64,000 nucleotides of DNA from Mucilaginibacter pankratovii (GCF_014773265.1 NZ_JACWMY010000013.1:62001-126000); one strand, 5' to 3'; counted from the stretch's first letter, positions 36,146-45,145 are shown. Translations and numbers: made by a program. The notes: generated by a model from the letters alone, not told the origin.

Positions 36146-37414
36146 TTATAGTGTTAATTGGTTGTCTTGCGAAATCCCCTTACGCTTCTTCCTTTTGCGC
36201 TTACGAGGCCCGTTTACCGATGGTTCATAGTCCGGCTTGTCAAATAAGGCTTCCAAAAACTTCACAGGTTCCGGCGCGCGGAGATAGCTGGTATCCGGTT
36301 CAGTCTTTTTGAGATAACGGGTTTGTTGTTGAGGTTTGAGATAAGTTTTGAGTTGATCGCTCAGCGCTAACCTTTCAGTTATCGCTTTGGCGCTATATTC
36401 CTTACCAAGATCGCTGCCATTAAATACCGTGCGATTCTTATTGTCAATAAAAGTGAGGCCATAAATAAAACCCTGCTCATTCTGCCGGAACACCGCATGG
36501 ATATTTTGCTTTTGTAATTCCTGGAGAAAAGTAGGTTTGGTTATTGTCGTATAGCCCCGGAATACCTTATCAATGCGTTTCTTTAAATCATCTTTGTAAG
36601 GCTTGCGCTTCTCCTTATTCCGCTCAAACTTTTCTTCCAGGTTCTTCAAGGTCGGTTTTCCGTTCAAACTACTGGCCTTAAAAGGGATACCGATCTTGTT
36701 ACCCTCCTTATCCAAGATGGAATACAGCAATCCTTTCTTTTCAAACATCAAAGTATCTTCCCGGCCACGGTCTGCGACCACATTGAACTGTTTGAGTACG
36801 GCATTCAATTCGGCAACAGAACTGAACTTGTAGGTATTGGTTACCTGGCTTACAATATTGGTGATGGCTCGTTTGGTCGGTGTTTTCCCATAGACCGCTT
36901 TTTCGATATCAATCGGCTTAATGCCTAACGCTTCTTTTAAGCCCTTACCCTCGGCCTTGACCAAACCATATTCCATTTCCAGTTCCTTACGCGCCGGTTC
37001 GGATAATAGCCTGCCGATATTATGCAGGTCTATACGCTTACCGTCTGCCTGCATATTCGTCGTCACGATGTGCAGGTGGTCGTGCGAAGCATCCTTATGC
37101 CGATAAATTAGGTAAGGCTGGTCGCCGAAACCGATCTTGTCCATATAAGCCGCTGCGATCTGTTGTAATTTTGCAGTACCTATCTTCTCCGAAGTATCAA
37201 AATTCAGCATGATATGCAGGGCATTGGTCTTGACCCGGCTATTGAGCATAGTAAGATTTTCAAAGCGGGTAAGTTTATTTTTAAAACTCAATTGTTCAAT
37301 GTCGCCGCCAAAACGGCTTGCCATAATCAGCTCGGCTTTATTTGCTTCCACCTTATTTTCATTGTAGAGCAGCAAGCCCCTGATATTTTTGCCGGTGATT
37401 ATTTTTGCAACCAT
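36146..37414 (-). CDS. Relaxase (MobA/MobL-like mobilization protein)
   Basis: A 422-residue relaxase that would nick oriT and lead the strand into a recipient. The N-terminal domain shows the HUH-type metal motif in YRHKDASHDHLHIVTTNM (~105-120) with a conserved N-terminal segment MVAKIITGKNIRGLLLY. The lysine-rich C-terminal half is typical of these proteins. It overlaps the MobC gene by 16 bases and is followed by the coupling ATPase. Confidence 0.9.
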   Translation of the reverse strand: MVAKIITGKNIRGLLLYNENKVEANKAELIMASRFGGDIEQLSFKNKLTRFENLTMLNSRVKTNALHIMLNFDTSEKIGTAKLQQIAAAYMDKIGFGDQPYLIYRHKDASHDHLHIVTTNMQADGKRIDLHNIGRLLSEPARKELEMEYGLVKAEGKGLKEALGIKPIDIEKAVYGKTPTKRAITNIVSQVTNTYKFSSVAELNAVLKQFNVVADRGREDTLMFEKKGLLYSILDKEGNKIGIPFKASSLNGKPTLKNLEEKFERNKEKRKPYKDDLKKRIDKVFRGYTTITKPTFLQELQKQNIHAVFRQNEQGFIYGLTFIDNKNRTVFNGSDLGKEYSAKAITERLALSDQLKTYLKPQQQTRYLKKTEPDTSYLRAPEPVKFLEALFDKPDYEPSVNGPRKRKRKKRKGISQDNQLTL

Positions 37415-37806
37415 TTCGCCGATAGTTGGGAGATGATCAGTAATAGCCTGTCCACTTTTTCTTCCACCTTTTCATAACGGTCAGCCACCTTGATGATAAA
37501 GAAGTTCTTTTGCGCCTCATGCTTACTGACGTGAAAACTACGAGTCAACTGGTTAATGTTATGACCGATGAATTTCAATTCCTTGCGGATGCTGCTTAGT
37601 TCTTCCATCGGCCCGTTCATGCTAACGTCTTTATGAAAATAGAGGATGCGCTGTTTTTGCAGGATCATCCTGGCAACTTCCCCGATGGACTGGCAGTTAC
37701 TGTTGGCCAATATTTGTTCCAGCTTTAAAAACTGTTTTTCGGTCACCCGCATGATGATGGGATGGGTCAATAACTCGTCCTGATCTTCGGCTTTTTTACG
37801 GCTCAT
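37399..37806 (-). CDS. MobC-like relaxosome accessory protein
   Basis: A 135-residue basic protein from the ATG at 37806; a longer frame to 37902 would run through the oriT-like hairpin and is not preferred. The N-terminal segment HPIIMRVTEKQFLKLEQIL resembles the DNA-binding part of MobC, and the helical C-terminus ends with VDRLLLIISQLSAKW. It would open or bend oriT for the relaxase that overlaps it downstream. The hairpin cluster 37870-38095 immediately upstream fits its target. Confidence 0.82.
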   Translation of the reverse strand: MSRKKAEDQDELLTHPIIMRVTEKQFLKLEQILANSNCQSIGEVARMILQKQRILYFHKDVSMNGPMEELSSIRKELKFIGHNINQLTRSFHVSKHEAQKNFFIIKVADRYEKVEEKVDRLLLIISQLSAKWLQK

Positions 37807-37869
37807 AAATACATACTTTATGGTGTCCAGAAACCGCAAGTTCCGCAGCGGTTTCCCCCGAAGAATGAG

Positions 37870-38095
37870 GGCAAGATTTTTTTCGTGTATACGAAAATAC
37901 ATCTTGCCGTAAACTATCGTTTACTGTCTCCTGGGAAAAAGCCGTCGCTTGCTTCGCGCACTTCTGCTTTTGATTTGTGTCTTTATTACTGCCTACCGGC
38001 TATGGATTGATCGTGTCTAAACAGTCCATTTCACTTCGTGAAACTGACTGGCGCAAGCGCCTTTTGACCGTGTGCCGGGGATGCTCCCGAACACG
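37870..38095. other. oriT-like region with tandem hairpins
   Basis: The gene-free stretch 37807-38432 precedes mobC. It holds at least five hairpins: 37870-37908 (GGCAAGAT/ATCTTGCC with inner TTTTCGT/ACGAAAA), 37909-37924 (GTAAAC/GTTTAC), 38029-38043 (TTTCAC/GTGAAA), 38050-38061 (GGCGC/GCGCC) and 38069-38095 (CGTGT/ACACG with CGGG/CCCG). Tandem hairpins beside mobC and relaxase genes are the usual setting of oriT. The nick site was not identified. Confidence 0.6.
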
Positions 38096-38432
38096 TTTGA
38101 TGACAGGCCTGTCGTTAATCTTAGGCTTCCATTTGGTGTGCTCTCGTGATGATGTTCTGCTCATGACTATCGTTTTTCAATTAGCCAAAAGTGCGGATGT
38201 TGAGATTTGTCGCTTGGTGACTTATATGGGGTGTCACTATAAATAGATGATAACGACTTGTAATCAACCACTTAAAAGTGTTCTAAACCAGTACCCTGTT
38301 CACCTGATTTCTACAAAACGATGTTTAGTTTTGATATTCAGCTACTTGTCACAAAGTGAGGGGGACACCCTGTAAAAGTCACCATCGCTTACGATGATTA
38401 ACTTCCATTATTGTGCTTTTAATAAAATACAT

Positions 38433-38648
38433 ATGGAAGAATTGAAAAACAGGACCTGCGAAATACGCGCAGGTAACCAACTGGAAAACAGTGCAGATAA
38501 GGGCGGTACCATAACAAATAACAATAAAAAGCCTTTAAATAACGACGATAATTTGTTAAATTTAATAGCAGAGATCGTTGTAGAGAATATGGTTAGAAGG
38601 ATTAGGCATGAATCAAAACAGCGGAATGAAATGATAAAAAAAGAATGA
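38433..38648 (+). CDS. Small protein upstream of the recombinase
   Basis: A 71-residue protein starting at the ATG at 38433 (13 codons longer with an upstream ATG). It is charged, rich in Asn, Lys and Glu, with a C-terminal helix LIAEIVVENMVRRIRHESKQ. No family was recognised. It lies 19 bases before the serine recombinase on the same strand. It may be a recombination directionality factor, by position only. Confidence 0.5.
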   Translation: MEELKNRTCEIRAGNQLENSADKGGTITNNNKKPLNNDDNLLNLIAEIVVENMVRRIRHESKQRNEMIKKE

Positions 38649-38667
38649 ACATAAAAATTAATGGAGT

Positions 38668-40233
38668 ATGGATGCTATAGGATATATCAGGATAAGCCAG
38701 AAAGACCAGTCAACACACTCACTGGAATACCAGGAAAAAAGTATCCGGGACTACTGTGACAGAAACCTCATCAAACTGGGCAACCTGTTTATTGATAACG
38801 GCCAGAAAAGCGACACGTTCGACCGGGCCGATTTTAAAGCGCTGGAGACTTTCATCAAAGATCACAAGGGCAAGACTAAAGTAAAATACCTGATCATCTT
38901 TGACCATGACCGCTTTAGCCGAAACCTGCCGGAAGCATTGCAGAAAATTGAATCACTCGAAAAGAAATATGGTTTAAAAGTGATCGCAGTTACAGAACCG
39001 CTGGACATTGATACCGCTGATCCTTCGGTTTTCCTGCTAAGGGCTTTTAAATATCTGATCGCGAACCAGGAATTGTTGACCATCAGGAAGCGGGCAAAGG
39101 TCAGTGCCAGACATGCGCAGGAATCAGGCAGGTATATCAACCTGGCACCTTATGGTTACCTGAATGGCAGGCAGCCCGGCGGTAAAATGATACTGATTAT
39201 AGACGAAACCAAAGCCTATATCGTGCGGAAGATCTACCGGGATTTCTTAGCAGGTGTTCCCCGTTTTATGATCTTTAAGGAGATCCGTGAACTCGGTTTC
39301 CCGCATAGCAGCAAAAGCGCGTTGCACAGGATATTGACAAATCCTTTGTATGCAGGATTGGTTAGGGTATGCGCAAGCGGCAACATTCCGGAAAAGATTA
39401 TCAAAGCTATACATGAGCCTATTGTGACGGAATCGCAATATTACCGGACACAGGAAATGCTTGGTTTAAGTAAAAGACTGATGCAGTCAAAACCAAAGGA
39501 TGAATTTCCGTTAAAGGGTGTTTTGTTAAGCCCCTGCTGTAATACGTTAATGACCGCAGGCTGGACGAAAGGGAAAACGAAATACTACCTGTACTACCGG
39601 TGTATCCCGCATAGCGGTATCAATATATCGGGAACGATGCTGCATGATAAGTTTAAAGAACTACTAAATTATATCAGCTTTACACCGTCATTCATTGATA
39701 AGCTGACACAACGGGTGCCACAATTGGCCAAAGGTATGCTGGACATTAAGGACAAGCGCTTTAAAATATTGCAGACCCAGTTGACCGCATTAGAAGTAAA
39801 GATCGAAAACGCGGAACAAAAGCTGTTCGATGATACCATCAATGCTGCTACTTACAAAAAGTGGATGAAGAAGTTCAATGCGGAGAGGGCCAGGCTGAAA
39901 GACGAATTTACGTATCTCGAAGACCTGGATGACCGCCTGCAACAGGAATTACTGACTTTGCCTTACATGCTTAATCTCCCGCAGGTTTTTGCTGATTCCT
40001 CATTAAACCAGCAGCACGCTATCATAAGGGAGGTGTTCAAACAAGGTATTACCTATAAAGAGGGTATGTTTAGAACTCCTTGCATCAATCCGGAGTTTGA
40101 ATTTAACAGGCTGATTCTCAAAGAAAAAGGGTTGCTCGAAATCGAGCAACCCTCTGGTGATTTTTACAAAGTACCCTCTTGCGGTGAGGGAGGGATTCGA
40201 ACCCTCGGTACAGTTGCCCGTACGTCAGTTTAG
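38668..40233 (+). CDS. Large serine site-specific recombinase
   Basis: A 521-residue recombinase. Its resolvase domain begins MDAIGYIRISQKDQSTHSLE with the catalytic serine in YIRIS (Ser10). A recombinase domain (~160-250) and a zinc-ribbon-like segment (CCNTLMTAG with a later YYRC) follow, then a coiled-coil region (~360-440). The last ~17 codons are antisense tRNA-Ser sequence, giving an EGGIRTLG tail, and the frame also crosses the tRNA terminator. Thus the current 3' end probably comes from the integration site, and the stop lies in the anticodon-loop region. It is likely the integrase of the island; see the tRNA entry. Confidence 0.92.
   Translation: MDAIGYIRISQKDQSTHSLEYQEKSIRDYCDRNLIKLGNLFIDNGQKSDTFDRADFKALETFIKDHKGKTKVKYLIIFDHDRFSRNLPEALQKIESLEKKYGLKVIAVTEPLDIDTADPSVFLLRAFKYLIANQELLTIRKRAKVSARHAQESGRYINLAPYGYLNGRQPGGKMILIIDETKAYIVRKIYRDFLAGVPRFMIFKEIRELGFPHSSKSALHRILTNPLYAGLVRVCASGNIPEKIIKAIHEPIVTESQYYRTQEMLGLSKRLMQSKPKDEFPLKGVLLSPCCNTLMTAGWTKGKTKYYLYYRCIPHSGINISGTMLHDKFKELLNYISFTPSFIDKLTQRVPQLAKGMLDIKDKRFKILQTQLTALEVKIENAEQKLFDDTINAATYKKWMKKFNAERARLKDEFTYLEDLDDRLQQELLTLPYMLNLPQVFADSSLNQQHAIIREVFKQGITYKEGMFRTPCINPEFEFNRLILKEKGLLEIEQPSGDFYKVPSCGEGGIRTLGTVARTSV
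40128..40153 (-). terminator. Terminator of tRNA-Ser, inside the recombinase frame
   Basis: A perfect 11-bp stem (40128-40138 with 40143-40153) with an AAAT loop. On the minus strand it is followed by TTTTTCTTT, 29 bases after the tRNA 3' end, as expected for a tRNA terminator. Confidence 0.85.
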
Positions 40234-40268
40234 CAAACTGATCCTTTCGGCCTCTCAGGCACCTCACC
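40182..40268 (-). tRNA. tRNA-Ser(GCU)
   Basis: 87 nt on the minus strand. The acceptor stem pairs GGTGAGG with CCTCACC (discriminator G), the anticodon loop is TTGCTAA with anticodon GCU, a long variable arm (GTAC/GTAC) marks it as class II, and the T loop reads GGTTCGAATCC. No CCA is encoded. The serine recombinase ends inside it, and it marks the boundary between AT-richer cargo and the GC-richer chromosome. Confidence 0.95.
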
Positions 40269-40457
40269 AGGTATTAAAAATAAAATCCCTTTTTTCGGGA
40301 TTGCAAATATAGCAAATCAGCCTGCGTGTCAAAAAAAAAAATGACTTATTAGCTATCCGCCTGATTATGTGGTAAATTATTTAGTAAGCAGACCACAAAA
40401 TCGGCCAAAATTCAGGAAAATCACTCACAGTTCTCTTGATTAGCTGCTGGTTCACCG

Positions 40458-42527
40458 TTAATAATCTATCCTTACGTGATAAATACTCATCAACATCCGT
40501 TTAAAGATGGTTTTGATGGTTTCGAGGTCTTTTAGGGTTATATTACTGTCTTTCAACTGGTTTTGATCCAGTTTGTATTTTACGATGCGATCTACCAGTA
40601 CGCTGATAGATTCCTCGTCCGGCTCCTTCAAAGAGCGCGAAGCGGCCTCAACCGAGTCGGCAAGCATCAAAACGCCGGCTTCTTTGGAGAAAGGAATAGG
40701 CCCGGGATAGCGGAAAATGTTCTCGTTGATGAATTTTTCGGGGAAGTTCTTTAAAAACGACTGGTAGAAGTAATCTACTCTGGTATTGCCATGATGCGTG
40801 CGGATAAAATCAATCACGATCTCGGGCAGGTTAGCTTTGCGCGCCATTTCTATACCTTTGCTTACGTGGCGGATGATGATCTGGGCACTCTCCTCGTAAG
40901 GCAGCTTATCATGGGGGTTAAAGTGCGAGGTTTGGTTCTCAATAAAAAACAATGGGTTCTGCATTTTGCCGATATCGTGGTACAAAGCCCCTGCCCTAAC
41001 CAGCAGCGCATTACCGCCAATAGAATAGATTGCATTCTCGGCAAGGTTGGCCACCTGCAACGAATGCTGAAACGTACCTGGTGCGCTAAATGCCATCTCG
41101 CGTAATAAGGGCGCATTGGTATTGGTCAGTTCTATCAGGGTGATATCTGATGTAATGGCGAACATCTTTTCAAAGGCGTAGATCAATGGATAAGCCAGTA
41201 AGGTTAGCATCACGCTTCCCGCAAATGGGAGGAAGTCCATCCAGTCGATAGCGCTAAACGAACCTTCGCGTACCAGCGATATCCCCATAAAGGAAACAAA
41301 GTAAGCGAAGGTGATGATGAGCGCTGAAATCAGAAACTGCTCGCGACGCAGCAGGTTTTTAATGCTGTAAATAGATACCATTCCCGCCGTGATCTCGAAA
41401 AAAGCAAATTCGAAACTGTTTGGCACAAAAAAACCCGCTATCAATACCACCAGCAGGTGAATATTAAGCGCCAAACGTGTATCAAACAAAATGCGGATAA
41501 TAATAGGGACAATACAATAAGGAATGTAGTACAAATTGCCCGGCCATTGCAGCTTAATAGCAAGCGATAGTGTGGCCAGCATAGCGGTTACCACAAGCAA
41601 AATCAAACTCACCAAACGGTTGTCATCATAAATATCGCGCCTGAACAGGTATAGAAAAATCATTAGCAAGGTTATAACCAGCCCAACCAGCAAAAACTGC
41701 CCCAGTAGCACCAGCGTATGGTTACCGTTGATGCGAGCGTTGTCCTCAAAAGCCTTTTTAAAGGAGCCCAGCTTTTGAAAGGCCTCATCATTTATAACCG
41801 AGCCTTTACTTATGATGGTTTCTCCCTTTTGCACCATGCCACGGGTAATGGAAAGGTTTTCAACCACTTCCTGCTCCAGCCTTTGGGTAAGCTTCAGATC
41901 ATAAGTAAGGTTGGTTTGCAGCCTGTCCTGCATCAGGTTCAGCAGGAAGGCCCTGTCGATATAAGGTACTTTACCTATGGCGTTATCGCAGTAAGCTATT
42001 GCTGTTTCGCGGGTGAGAAGGTCGGCGGTATTGCGCTCGGTTGCAATATTATTATTAAGTATAGTAACCTTGTAATTAGGATTGCCTTGCTGATACTTTG
42101 AGTTTGGCTTAAAAATGCCGCGGGCATAAACTTCATTAAGCAGCGAAATGCCTGTTTGAAGGTATTGGGCCTTAAACTTATCATTAATGCCCGCCGTATG
42201 CCATTTGATCTCCAGATCGGTTTTAAAACCTTCCACCAACTGCTTGCCTACATCTGTGTTTAGTTGATAAACGGGCGTTACGGTAGCCAGCGCTGTTTTT
42301 TCGTCGGCTTCTATCTCCTGGTTGGTTTTTAAGATGGCGAAGTTATAGGGCGATACCAGATCTTTTTGGTTCCATATCCTCCCCTTTTCGTATTCGTAGC
42401 CAAATTTAGCCTGTTTAGGCAGGGCGTAAACGATAACGCTCACGCTGGCTATCATCATAAAAAATTTAACATTTAGCGCGTATTTACGCAATAATGCCTT
42501 CTGCCGCGACGATGATAATTTTGCCAT
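40458..42527 (-). CDS. 7TM-HD family phosphohydrolase (PgpH-like)
   Basis: A 689-residue membrane protein with an N-terminal helix (~20-38), a large extracytoplasmic domain (~40-265), seven membrane helices (~270-450) and a cytoplasmic HD domain (~480-680) with the motif ALYHDIGKMQNPLFF and later HHG. Family members such as PgpH hydrolyse cyclic di-AMP. It reads leftward toward the tRNA and is the first chromosomal-type gene right of the island. Cyclic-di-AMP specificity is by family, not demonstrated here. Confidence 0.88.
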   Translation of the reverse strand: MAKLSSSRQKALLRKYALNVKFFMMIASVSVIVYALPKQAKFGYEYEKGRIWNQKDLVSPYNFAILKTNQEIEADEKTALATVTPVYQLNTDVGKQLVEGFKTDLEIKWHTAGINDKFKAQYLQTGISLLNEVYARGIFKPNSKYQQGNPNYKVTILNNNIATERNTADLLTRETAIAYCDNAIGKVPYIDRAFLLNLMQDRLQTNLTYDLKLTQRLEQEVVENLSITRGMVQKGETIISKGSVINDEAFQKLGSFKKAFEDNARINGNHTLVLLGQFLLVGLVITLLMIFLYLFRRDIYDDNRLVSLILLVVTAMLATLSLAIKLQWPGNLYYIPYCIVPIIIRILFDTRLALNIHLLVVLIAGFFVPNSFEFAFFEITAGMVSIYSIKNLLRREQFLISALIITFAYFVSFMGISLVREGSFSAIDWMDFLPFAGSVMLTLLAYPLIYAFEKMFAITSDITLIELTNTNAPLLREMAFSAPGTFQHSLQVANLAENAIYSIGGNALLVRAGALYHDIGKMQNPLFFIENQTSHFNPHDKLPYEESAQIIIRHVSKGIEMARKANLPEIVIDFIRTHHGNTRVDYFYQSFLKNFPEKFINENIFRYPGPIPFSKEAGVLMLADSVEAASRSLKEPDEESISVLVDRIVKYKLDQNQLKDSNITLKDLETIKTIFKRMLMSIYHVRIDY

Positions 42528-42639
42528 TTGCGAGTTTAACCTATCAAAAATAATATAAGTTTCGGTTAAATGCGTTTTTTCTTGTTTTTATCAAAACAAA
42601 GTTGATATCTTTATGATATCATTTTAAATCATTTAAACC

Positions 42640-43497
42640 ATGAACTCTGAAAAAGTTATCACAGCGCCTTCGGGCTATTTGGCCTTGTTGTTGTTCTTTT
42701 TGCTTGGCGGGGCAGCAGCATATTTCTTTGCTACACACAGCCCGATTCCGGGGGTTATTATTACAGTTGTAGATATTATAGTAGTGCTTTGCGGACTTAT
42801 CGTGGTAAACCCGAATGAGTCGCGTGTGCTTATCCTGTTTGGTAACTACATGGGCACGGTTAAATCGGGCGGTTTTTATTGGGTGAACCCTTTCACTGTT
42901 AAAAAGAAAGTTTCCTTACGTGCCTTTAACCTCAACGGGCAGCAATTAAAAGTAAACGATAGCGTGGGTAACCCTATAGAAATTGCCGCAGTAATAGTTT
43001 GGCAGGTAAAGGAAACAGCCAAAGCCGTGTTCGCGGTGGAGAATTACCTGCAATACGTAAACATACAAAGCGAGGCGGCAGTACGCCACCTGGCAAACTC
43101 TTACCCTTATGATCATATTGAGGATGAAACCGCCAGTATTACCCTCCGCGGCGGTGCCGAAGAGGTAAGCCACATGCTGGAGAAAGAACTGAATGAGCGT
43201 TTAGAACGCGCCGGCATAGAGGTGATAGAGGCACGCATATCGCACCTCGCCTATGCGCCCGAAATTGCACAGGCGATGTTGCAGCGCCAGCAGGCATCGG
43301 CCATTATTGCCGCACGGAGGCTGATCGTAGAGGGCGCCGTAGGCATGGTAGAAATGGCCCTGAACAAAATGGCCGAAAAGAACATTGTGGAACTTGATGA
43401 AGAGCGCAAAGCAGCTATGGTGAGTAACCTGCTGGTAGTGTTATGTGGCGAACGCGCGGTTTCCCCGGTTGTGAATACTGGCACTTTATACCACTAA
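42640..43497 (+). CDS. SPFH/band-7 domain protein
   Basis: A 285-residue protein with two N-terminal membrane helices (~10-30 and 38-58) and an SPFH domain (~60-240). The core contains VNPNESRVLILFGNYMGTVK and the end shows RQQASAIIAARRLIVEGAV, typical of the C-terminal part of bacterial SPFH proteins. Such proteins form oligomeric membrane scaffolds and regulate proteases. It starts a three-gene set with an unknown protein (1-base gap) and a small DNA-binding protein. Confidence 0.85.
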   Translation: MNSEKVITAPSGYLALLLFFLLGGAAAYFFATHSPIPGVIITVVDIIVVLCGLIVVNPNESRVLILFGNYMGTVKSGGFYWVNPFTVKKKVSLRAFNLNGQQLKVNDSVGNPIEIAAVIVWQVKETAKAVFAVENYLQYVNIQSEAAVRHLANSYPYDHIEDETASITLRGGAEEVSHMLEKELNERLERAGIEVIEARISHLAYAPEIAQAMLQRQQASAIIAARRLIVEGAVGMVEMALNKMAEKNIVELDEERKAAMVSNLLVVLCGERAVSPVVNTGTLYH

Positions 43498-43498
43498 G

Positions 43499-44035
43499 AT
43501 GATGAACGATTTCAGGAATTTCGACCAGCTGAAAACAACCGAGCTGTTTATTACCCGCCATAAGTGGTTCTTCCCCTATTATGAGCTTACCGACGGGCAA
43601 TTTGTGTATGGCAAGCTAAGTTATAAAAGCCATTGGCGCAGGTACGCTATCATTGAGACAGCCGAAGGTCGCTGGACCATCAAGCACAAGGGTTGGTTTA
43701 AATGCGCTATGCTGCTAAACCAGGATGAAGACCAAACCATTGGCACCATTGAGCCCCAGCGCTGGAAACGCGACACTTTGCTTAAGCTGGATAATGGCTT
43801 CGAAGCTACTTATCTGTACAAAAAGCTATTTACCAAAGCTTTAACGCTTGCCAGTGCTGCACAGGGCGACATACTGCAGATCATACAGAAACCCTTCGGG
43901 ATAAAAACACCTTTTAAAATACAGGTTGACGCTTCGCCACAGAAGGTGAAGCTTAATATACCCTTGTTTATTTTGATTGGTGTTAACTTAATTTTATTGC
44001 GGCAGGCACAGGCTGCGGCAGCAGCTTCGGCATAA
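43499..44035 (+). CDS. Unknown protein coupled to SPFH gene
   Basis: A 178-residue protein, beta-rich in its first two thirds with many Trp, Tyr and Phe (TRHKWFFPYYELTDGQFVYG), and ending in a hydrophobic segment (~155-168, KLNIPLFILIGVNLIL) then an alanine-rich tail, suggesting C-terminal membrane anchoring. The fold resembles LURP/Tubby-like phospholipid-binding proteins only loosely; no family was firmly recognised. It starts 1 base after the SPFH stop, so it is co-translated with it and probably a membrane partner. Confidence 0.6.
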   Translation: MMNDFRNFDQLKTTELFITRHKWFFPYYELTDGQFVYGKLSYKSHWRRYAIIETAEGRWTIKHKGWFKCAMLLNQDEDQTIGTIEPQRWKRDTLLKLDNGFEATYLYKKLFTKALTLASAAQGDILQIIQKPFGIKTPFKIQVDASPQKVKLNIPLFILIGVNLILLRQAQAAAAASA

Positions 44036-44043
44036 GGAGTATA

Positions 44044-44208
44044 ATGGCAGAGAAAAAAGCATTCGTATTAAGAATAAACCCCGAGGTACTCAAGGAGATA
44101 GAGGCTTGGGGTGCCGAAGAATTCCGCAGCACCAACGGGCAGATAGAGTATTTGCTGCAGCAGGCGCTGAACGGGCGCAAAAAAGCCACGCGCAAGAAAA
44201 AAGAATAA
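44044..44208 (+). CDS. Small Arc/MetJ-like ribbon-helix-helix protein
   Basis: A 54-residue basic protein: MAEKKAFVLRINPEVLKEIE, then a helix AEEFRSTNGQIEYLLQQALN and a lysine/arginine tail. The short beta strand followed by two helices is the Arc-type DNA-binding fold. It starts 8 bases after the unknown gene, completing the SPFH set. It probably binds DNA as a dimer; a regulatory link to the SPFH pair is inferred from position. Confidence 0.8.
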   Translation: MAEKKAFVLRINPEVLKEIEAWGAEEFRSTNGQIEYLLQQALNGRKKATRKKKE

Positions 44209-44378
44209 TTTGATCCGGGTGTCTAATCCGTCCAGTTTTTAAAATATAAATGGATTGGACACACTATTGGCCCCCAGTTTGGACATCATCATTCGCTTAC
44301 GAGAATCTCCCGAAAATTGGTACTTTTTCACAAAAAAGGGAGTTTTATCGTTAAAACTTATTCTTATCTTTATATCAT

Positions 44379-44615
44379 ATGACGACGATGACATTACAGG
44401 TTCCCGACGCGCTTGAAAAAGAACATGACGAAACCGTCCGTTTAATTGCTGCCAAGTTATATGAATCGGGCAAGTTAACATTGGGGCAAGCAGCGGAAAT
44501 GTGCAGTATGAAAAAATGGGATTTTGCAGAGATATTGATAAACTACGGTGTGCATTATTTAGATGAAAGCGCAACAGCAGATTTAAATGAGTTCCAAAAA
44601 GCTTCCGGAAAATAA
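44379..44615 (+). CDS. UPF0175-family antitoxin-like protein
   Basis: A 78-residue protein. TLQVPDALEKEHDETVRLIA begins it, and a helix-turn-helix segment KLTLGQAAEMCSMKKWDFAEIL (as two helices) follows, typical of UPF0175 proteins, which often pair with a PIN-like DUF3368 toxin. It overlaps the start of the DUF3368 gene by 29 bases. Since the partner appears frameshifted, this antitoxin may be an orphan. Confidence 0.8.
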   Translation: MTTMTLQVPDALEKEHDETVRLIAAKLYESGKLTLGQAAEMCSMKKWDFAEILINYGVHYLDESATADLNEFQKASGK

Positions 44616-45041
44616 AGTTATCATAACCGATACCAGTTGTTTTGTATTACTGGAAAAATCAATGCGCTGGATATCTTGAAGGAAGTATTCGGCGCAATAG
44701 TTACTACGCCGGAGATCAAAAAAGAATATGGCAAACCTTTACCAGAATGGGTAATCATCCAGCCGGCCAACCAGGTGCTCAATTTAAAATTCCAAAAGCA
44801 TGTTGACGAAGGCGAAGCCAGCGCAATTTCTTTAGCTTCCGAAATATCCTGTGATTTCATTATTCTTGATGATATAGCCGCTCGCAAACTCGCCCAAAAA
44901 CTTGGTTTACCCATAAAAGGAACTATCGGAGTTTTATTGACAGCTAAACAATTAGGTGTAATTCCGTTCTTTAGCCCCTACCTAAAATTAATTCAACAAA
45001 CTAATTTCAGGTTATCACCGCAATTAGCCCAACAATTTTGA
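44587..45041 (+). pseudogene. DUF3368 PIN-like toxin, frameshifted
   Basis: The family N-terminus is read from ATG 44587: KVIITDTSCFVLLEK, with the first catalytic Asp of the PIN fold. That frame ends at 44679. The rest (INALDILKEVFGAIVTTP through DEGEASAISLA and FIILDDIAARKLA, to 45041) continues in another frame. One added A in the five-A run 44654-44658 would restore a single protein, so a one-base deletion, a sequencing error or programmed slippage are the choices. A downstream ATG (44637) in the second frame would give a protein lacking the first catalytic Asp. Confidence 0.8.
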
Positions 45042-45145
45042 TTGACGCAGGTGAATAGCAATCACTACGGCCTTCACAACCGCCACATAATACTATGCAT
45101 GCATAATAAATTATCCACACCGCGTTATTCTTGAAACAAAAAATA

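Larger units (their letters stand above)
1..40268. mobile_element. Integrated conjugative/mobilizable island (right-hand portion)
   Basis: The stretch from the window start to the tRNA-Ser is read as one integrated island or ICE. Seen: an RteC-family gene at the left edge; a coupling ATPase, relaxase, MobC, oriT-like hairpins and a large serine recombinase at the right; the recombinase runs into the tRNA; base composition is visibly more AT-rich than to the right of the tRNA. Known: RteC regulates excision in Bacteroides conjugative transposons, and tRNA genes are common integration sites. Inferred: all genes between are cargo. No second tRNA fragment was found here, so the left attachment site would be outside the window. 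A smaller mobilizable element (about 34-40.2 kb) beside older chromosomal genes is the alternative. Confidence 0.5.

Noticed and set aside
37807..37902. Longer start of mobC
   Set aside because: The extra 32 residues cross the oriT-like hairpin start and do not look like the family N-terminus; the ATG at 37806 begins the expected sequence.
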